NCBI RefSeq assembly: GCF_013410215.1
Contig: NZ_JACCFQ010000001.1
Span: forward strand, 2,232,001-2,296,000
Direction of reading: 5' to 3'
Length of the DNA: 64,000 bases
From: Nesterenkonia sandarakina
Lineage (GTDB): Bacteria; Actinomycetota; Actinomycetes; Actinomycetales; Micrococcaceae
A program made the position numbers and the translations under genes. The notes under the pieces were generated by a model. It was not told where the DNA came from. It saw nothing but the letters and a program-made list of their open reading frames with translations, and did no database searches. The first letter of the stretch is position 1, and each line of letters opens with the position of its first letter. Shown here one piece after another: positions 56,214 to 64,000 of the stretch.

Positions 56214-57506
56214 CCCAGCACACCACCGCCACACTGGACACCGGCAGCTCTGCCACACCAGCCGCCACACCCGTGACCGCCCCAGCCCCTGCTGTGCTCG
56301 TCCTCGAGGACGGCACCGTGCACCGCGGCGCCGCCTACGGGGCCCGGGGCGCCCGCCTGGGCGAGGCGGTCTTCGCCACCGGGATGACCGGCTATCAGGA
56401 GACGCTCACCGATCCGTCCTACGCCCGGCAGATCGTGGTGCAGACCGCCCCGCACATCGGCAACACCGGGATCAACGACGAGGACGCCGAGTCCCGCAAG
56501 ATCTGGGTCGCCGGCTATGTGGTGCGCGACGCCGCCCGCCGCCCCTCGAACTGGCGCTCCCGGCGCACCTTGGACGAGGAGCTGGAGGTGCAGGGAATCG
56601 TCGGGATCAAGGACGTGGACACCCGATCGATCACCCGGCACCTGCGCAGCGCCGGGGCGATGAAGGCCGGGATCTTCTCCGGTGACCAGGCAGCCCGCCC
56701 CATCGCCGAGTTGATCACCGAGGTCAAGGCCCAGCCATCGATGGCCGGGGCGCGGCTGGCCGAAGAGGTCTCCACCGACACCGCTTACGTGGTGGAGCCG
56801 CACGAGCACGGCTGGTCCGATGAGATCGTGGCGACCGTTGCCGCCATCGACTTAGGCATCAAGACCATGACCCCGGTGCGGATGGCCGAACGCGGGCTGC
56901 GCGTGCATGTGCTGCCCGCCGCCAGCAGCTTCGCCGAGATCCAGGCACTGGGCCCCGACGGGGTCTTCCTCTCCAACGGGCCCGGTGACCCGGCGACCGC
57001 GGCGAACCAGATCGAGCTTCTGCGCGAGGTGCTCGAGGCCCGGACCCCGTTCTTCGGGATCTGCTTCGGCAACCAGATCCTGGGCCGAGCCCTGGGTTTT
57101 GGGACCTATAAGCTGCCGTTCGGGCACCGCGGGATCAACCAGCCGGTGATGGACCACGCCACCGGCAAGGTGGAGATCACCTCGCAGAACCACGGCTTCG
57201 CCGTGGACGCACCGGTGGGCGAGGTGCTCACCGCGCCGCAGGAGCGCTTCGGCCGGGTCGAGGTCAGCCACTCCAGCCTCAACGACGGCGTCGTGGAGGG
57301 CCTGCGCTGCCTGGACATCCCGGCGTTCAGCGTCCAGTACCACCCCGAGGCCGCCGCCGGCCCGCATGATTCGGCCTACCTCTTCGACCGCTTCGTCGAG
57401 CTGATGACCGATGCCAGCACCCAGACCGGCGCAGACACCGTGACCCCGATCAGCCACGACCCTGCCCTCACCCCAGCCCCAGAGACCCGCGGAGGGAACC
57501 CACTCA

Positions 57507-57514
<8 letters not shown>
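56210..57514 (+). CDS. carA: Carbamoyl phosphate synthase small (glutaminase) subunit
   Basis: Hydrolyses glutamine and channels ammonia to CarB. The 434 residues start with a Thr/Ala-rich extension (about 1-28), then the CarA N-terminal domain ([15 protein letters not shown]) and a class I glutaminase with nucleophile Cys in GICFGNQ near 284 and His/Glu in [11 protein letters not shown]. The FGNQ variant in place of LGHQ is, from memory, usual in actinobacterial CarA. ATG 56210 overlaps the PH-like gene by 4 nt. carB overlaps the end by 8 nt. Confidence 0.96.
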
Positions 57515-60880
<3,366 letters not shown>

Positions 60881-60884
<4 letters not shown>

Positions 60885-61828
60885 GATCGGTCCCGGCCGG
60901 CGCGGGGGAGCCGAGCGCGCCTGCCGTTGCGGGGGAGCAGAGCGTCTCGGCCGGCGTGGCCGCCGGGGCCACGTTCGGGAGCCGGCTCGCCGCCGCGATG
61001 CGAGTCCACGGTCGGCTCTGTGTGGGTCTGGACCCGCACCCGCAGCTGCTCACCGACTGGGGACTGACCCAGGACGCCGCGGGACTGCGCGAGTTCAGCG
61101 CCCGGGTGCTCGAAGCCTGCACCGGTCGGGTCGGTGTGCTCAAGCCCCAGGTCGCGTTCTTCGAGCGGTTCGGGGTCTCAGGCATGCAGGTGCTCAGCGA
61201 GGTCCAGCACCAGGCCCGCGCGGCCGGACTGCTGGTGATCGCCGACGCCAAGCGCGGGGACATCGGCTCCACCATGGCCGGCTACGCCGAGGCGTGGCTG
61301 AACCCGGAGGCTGACTTCGGCGCCGATGCGCTCACCGTGAGCCCGTATCTTGGATTCGGCTCGCTGCAGCCCGCGGTCGAGGCCGCCGCCCGGCATCAGG
61401 CAGGTCTCTTCGTGCTGGGGCTGACCTCGAACCCGGAGGGTCAGCAGGTGCAGCTGGCCCGCGACGCCCAGGGAGTCACCGTGGCCGGTCAGATCGCGGC
61501 CGAGGCTGCCGCCGCCTCCGCAGCACTGACCCGTGCCGCGGGCGAAGACCCCGGCGCGGCCGAGCTGGGCAGCATCGGGCTGGTCGTGGGGGCCACGACG
61601 GCGCGGCTCGCCGCCGAGCATCGGATCGATCTCAGGGCCGGCCGGATGCCGCTGCTGGCACCCGGCTACGGAGCCCAGGGAGCCGATGCCCAGGCGCTGC
61701 GCACCGGCTTCGGCGCCAGCTACCCGAGCCAGGTCCTGGTGAACTCCTCCCGGGGCGTGCTGCGGCACGGACCCGACCCGGTTTCGCTGACCAGGGCCAT
61801 TGAGTCAGCGACGGCGGATCTGGGCTGA
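60881..61828 (+). CDS. pyrF: Orotidine 5'-phosphate decarboxylase (group 2)
   Basis: Last step of UMP synthesis. The 315 residues are of the long group 2 type seen in actinobacteria. The catalytic core [15 protein letters not shown] lies near 123-137, followed by [12 protein letters not shown] and the phosphate-binding region. An Ala/Gly/Glu-rich N-terminal extension (about 1-30, containing two AGEPS/AGEQS-like repeats) is not conserved, so a later start is possible. It overlaps carB by 4 nt. pyrE is not in this window. Confidence 0.93.
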
Positions 61829-61873
61829 GAACTCCGCAGGCCGTTCTCTATTGCTGTTCCACCTTCCAACCAC

Positions 61874-61879
61874 TAGATT
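61874..61879 (+). promoter_or_regulatory. Candidate -10 box (TAGATT) of mihF
   Basis: TAGATT lies about 75 nt upstream of the mihF GTG, in an A/T-richer stretch following pyrF. It would give a leader of roughly 65-70 nt with a GGGGGAGA ribosome-binding site. Confidence 0.4.
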
Positions 61880-61953
61880 CTGCTCCATATCACCTGGTGC
61901 CGTCCGCAGAAAACCGTTCCGAGCGACTGCACCACGGAAGTTGGGGGAGAATC

Positions 61954-62274
61954 GTGGCACTGCGAGAACTGACCAAGGAAGAGCGGGACACCGCCCGCCG
62001 CAAGGCACTTGCCGCGCGAGTCGAGCGGGCCCAGCTGAAGAAGGAGTTCGGCAACGGGGGCCTGAGCTTCGATCAGGTCCTGGAACGAGCGAGCAGCTCA
62101 GAGGCGGTCGCTCGGCTGAAGACCCTGGAGCTGTTGGAATCCCTTCCCGGTGTGGGCCGGGTCACCGCCACCAAGGCGCTGGAAGACCTGGGGATCTCGG
62201 TGAACCGGCGGCTCGGTGGGCTCGGGGTCAAGCAACGGCGAGCACTGAAGGAGTTTCTGGCAGAATTGGGGTGA
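61954..62274 (+). CDS. mihF: Integration host factor, actinobacterial type (mIHF)
   Basis: A 106-residue nucleoid-associated protein of the mycobacterial/Streptomyces IHF family, unrelated to enterobacterial IHF. A helical N-terminus (ALRELTKEERDTARRKALAARVERAQLKKEF, in two parts) precedes the helix-two turns-helix DNA-binding region LLESLPGVGRVTATKALEDLGI and RRLGGLGVKQRRAL. The start is GTG 61954 with GGGGGAG upstream. A longer frame from 61897 adds non-conserved residues. It is followed by gmk, the conserved mihF-gmk-rpoZ-coaBC order. Confidence 0.95.
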   Translation: MALRELTKEERDTARRKALAARVERAQLKKEFGNGGLSFDQVLERASSSEAVARLKTLELLESLPGVGRVTATKALEDLGISVNRRLGGLGVKQRRALKEFLAELG

Positions 62275-62299
62275 CCATCCATCCCAAGGAGCCAGTGCA

Positions 62300-62905
62300 T
62301 TGTCAGCAGTCCCCGGCAGTCCCGCCGTCACCGTGCTCGCCGGACCGACCTCCGTCGGGAAGTCGACGCTGAGCCGATTCATCCGCACCCACTACCCAGA
62401 GGTGCACTTCTCGGTCTCCGCGACGACCCGCCCGCCGCGGCCCAGCGAGGTCGACGGTGTCGATTATCACTTCATCGAGCCTGCACGCTTCGATGAGCTC
62501 GTCGCGCAGGGGGCGTTCCTGGAATGGGCGACCGTGCACGGCACGCACCGCTACGGCACGCTGCGCTCCACCGTGGACGCCGCTCTCGCCGCAGGGAAGC
62601 TGGTCCTGCTCGAGATCGACCTGCAGGGAGCACGCCAGGTCAGAGCCACCATGCCGGAGGCGCAGTTCGTCTTCCTGGCGCCCCCGTCCTGGGAGGACCT
62701 GGTGTCCCGACTGGTCGGTCGAGGCACCGAATCCGAGGAGGAACAGCAGCGCAGGCTGGAAACGGCTAAGATAGAGCTTGCTGCCGAGCAGGAATTCGAC
62801 GTCTCGATCATCAACGACGAGCTCGACCGGGCCGCAGCCGAACTCGTAGCGCGCATGGGGTTCACCCATGCATCACCCCAATCTGAAGGACAACTCCCCA
62901 AGTGA
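62300..62905 (+). CDS. gmk: Guanylate kinase
   Basis: Phosphorylates GMP to GDP. The 201 residues have a P-loop GPTSVGKST near 15-23 (Thr-Ser replaces the common Ser-Gly), the GMP-binding [21 protein letters not shown] (in two parts, about 44-65), and the lid region [17 protein letters not shown]. The start is TTG 62300, supported by AAGGAG 8 nt upstream. rpoZ overlaps the end by 4 nt. Confidence 0.95.
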   Translation: MSAVPGSPAVTVLAGPTSVGKSTLSRFIRTHYPEVHFSVSATTRPPRPSEVDGVDYHFIEPARFDELVAQGAFLEWATVHGTHRYGTLRSTVDAALAAGKLVLLEIDLQGARQVRATMPEAQFVFLAPPSWEDLVSRLVGRGTESEEEQQRRLETAKIELAAEQEFDVSIINDELDRAAAELVARMGFTHASPQSEGQLPK

Positions 62906-63165
62906 CTGAGCAGACCGAAGGCATCATCTACCCGTCGATCGACTCCCTCCTGGAGAAGAGCGACTCGAAGTACTCGCTGGTCCTCTTCGCCTCGAAGCGC
63001 GCTCGCCAGATCAACGCGTACTACGCTCAGCTGCACGAGGGACTCTTCGAATACGTCGGGCCGCTGGTGGACACCAAGCTCAACGAGAAGTCGATGTCCA
63101 TCGCGCTGCGCGAGATCAACGAAGACCTGCTGGTCAACCACCCCGCGGTCAACCCCGCCTCCTGA
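62902..63165 (+). CDS. rpoZ: RNA polymerase omega subunit
   Basis: An 87-residue subunit that stabilises the beta' subunit of RNA polymerase. [29 protein letters not shown] (about 10-38, in two conserved blocks) is the family core, and the C-terminal [12 protein letters not shown] is also typical. GTG 62902 overlaps the gmk stop by 4 nt. Confidence 0.95.
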   Translation: MTEQTEGIIYPSIDSLLEKSDSKYSLVLFASKRARQINAYYAQLHEGLFEYVGPLVDTKLNEKSMSIALREINEDLLVNHPAVNPAS

Positions 63166-63185
63166 TCCCGCAGCACCCCGCGAGG

Positions 63186-63191
63186 TAATCT
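63186..63191 (+). promoter_or_regulatory. Candidate -10 box (TAATCT) of coaBC, leaderless-type
   Basis: TAATCT ends 6 nt before the coaBC ATG, suggesting a separate leaderless transcript inside the mihF-gmk-rpoZ-coaBC cluster. Confidence 0.45.
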
Positions 63192-63197
63192 GGCCGG

Positions 63198-64000
63198 ATG
63201 CGCATCGTTCTAGGAGTCAGTGCCGGCATCGCCGCCTATAAGGCGGTCCACCTGCTGCGACTCATGCGGGAAGCCGGCCACCAGGTGGACGTGATCCCCA
63301 CTCCCGCGTCGGAGAAGTTCGTCGGGCGCGCCACCTGGGAGGCGATCAGCGGTCGGCCGGTCACCACCTCGGTCTTCTCCGGAGTCGATGAGGTCCGCCA
63401 TGTCCGGCTCGGTCAGGAGGCCGACCTGATCGTCGTCGCCCCCGCCACCGCCGACCTGCTGGCCAGGGCCCGTGCCGGCATGGCTGATGACCTCCTCACC
63501 ACCACGTTGCTGGCCACCGAGGCGCCGGTGCTGCTGGTGCCCGCCATGCACACCGAGATGTGGAACAGCGTGGCCACCGCCGAGAACGTCGAGGTCCTGC
63601 GCGGCCGAGGAACAGAGGTCATGGAGCCCGCGACAGGCAGGCTCACCGGCAAGGACACCGGGCCCGGTCGACTGCCCGAACCCGAGCAGATCTTCGAACG
63701 GGTCAGCGAGCTGATCGCCGAGATCCAAGGCCCGACCTACGCCTACGCCCCCCGTGCCGGGATCTTCTACGCCCCGGACCCCCAGGCGCAGCCCGCGCTG
63801 CAGGGTCGCAGCGTGGTGGTCACCGCCGGCGGCACCCGGGAGCCCCTGGACCCGGTGCGCTACCTGGGCAACCGATCCTCCGGCAAGCAAGGGATCGCCC
63901 TGGCCGAATCCGCCGCCGCCGCCGGGGCGCAGGTGCATCTGATCGCCGGCATCATGGACGTCGAAGCACCGGAGCACGTCGCGAACATCACCGTGGAGCG
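63198..64000 (+). CDS. coaBC: Bifunctional phosphopantothenoylcysteine decarboxylase/synthase CoaBC (5' part)
   Basis: Coenzyme A synthesis enzyme, cut by the window end after 267 complete codons. The CoaC flavoprotein half begins RIVLGVSAGIAAYKAVHLLR, with active-site His in DEVRHVRLG (about 63-71), ADLIVVAPATADLLA and PAMHTEMW. The CoaB half starts at VVTAGGTREPLDPVRYLGNRSSGKQG (about 210-235, shown in two blocks). ATG 63198 is preceded by a -10-like box and no Shine-Dalgarno. Confident despite truncation. Confidence 0.95.
   Translation, partial: MRIVLGVSAGIAAYKAVHLLRLMREAGHQVDVIPTPASEKFVGRATWEAISGRPVTTSVFSGVDEVRHVRLGQEADLIVVAPATADLLARARAGMADDLLTTTLLATEAPVLLVPAMHTEMWNSVATAENVEVLRGRGTEVMEPATGRLTGKDTGPGRLPEPEQIFERVSELIAEIQGPTYAYAPRAGIFYAPDPQAQPALQGRSVVVTAGGTREPLDPVRYLGNRSSGKQGIALAESAAAAGAQVHLIAGIMDVEAPEHVANITVE

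Noticed and set aside
57061-57081. CarA active site GICFGNQ lacking the common His of GICLGHQ
   Set aside because: As I recall it, this variant is usual in actinobacterial CarA, and the nucleophilic Cys and the later His/Glu are intact.

Overview
The window is a piece of chromosome from a high-GC actinobacterium. The evidence is the GC-rich codon usage, many GTG/TTG starts, an actinobacterial-type IHF (mihF), a FabG4/HtdX-type lipid cluster, a 3'-cytochrome bcc/aa3 block (ctaCDF, ctaE-qcrCAB with trpD next to ctaE), DUF3043/DUF3097/DUF349 genes, and a pyrR-pyrBC-carAB-pyrF operon with a PH-like membrane gene inside it. Gene content and order fit Micrococcales, probably Micrococcaceae. The genus cannot be fixed from this sequence alone. 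Almost everything is core genome. I see no prophage, insertion sequence, CRISPR array, rRNA or tRNA.

Layout. 1-9.2 kb: aminopeptidase N, then a fatty-acid module in which an acyl-CoA oxidase/dehydrogenase diverges from thiolase, a FabG4-type reductase and a MaoC/HtdX-type hydratase, followed by a small membrane protein. 9.3-14.8 kb: holA, rpsT, lepA, hemW and a DUF4870 membrane protein. 14.9-21.6 kb: DUF3097 diverging from hrcA-dnaJ-rsmE-phoH-ybeY-era. 21.7-27.7 kb: a leucine leader peptide and leuA, recO, uppS, a convergent alpha/beta hydrolase, and pyrD. 27.9-38.9 kb: DUF3043, an ErpA-type Fe-S carrier, ctaC-ctaD-ctaF, def, trpD, ctaE-qcrC-qcrA-qcrB, which together encode the terminal oxidase supercomplex. 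39.1-45.5 kb: rarA, aspS and hisS on the minus strand and a DUF349 protein. 45.6-52.6 kb: mltG-aroE-aroC-aroK-aroB-efp-nusB. 52.7-61.8 kb: the pyrimidine operon, with nearly every junction overlapping. 61.9-64 kb: mihF-gmk-rpoZ-coaBC, with coaBC cut by the window end.

Regulation is the most interesting content. (1) leuA is preceded by a 24-codon leader peptide carrying three consecutive rare CTA leucine codons and mutually exclusive RNA pairings, a clear attenuator. (2) pyrR is preceded by an exact match to the PyrR RNA-binding loop, and the stem overlaps the pyrR ribosome-binding site, which suggests translational repression passed down an overlapping operon. (3) A CIRCE operator sits between divergent hrcA and DUF3097 promoters. 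(4) Many first genes have a TANNNT box 6-8 nt before the start codon, the signature of leaderless mRNAs. (5) Eight short tandem repeat arrays with unrelated units all lie in the 3' flanks of genes that mostly lack a classical terminator.
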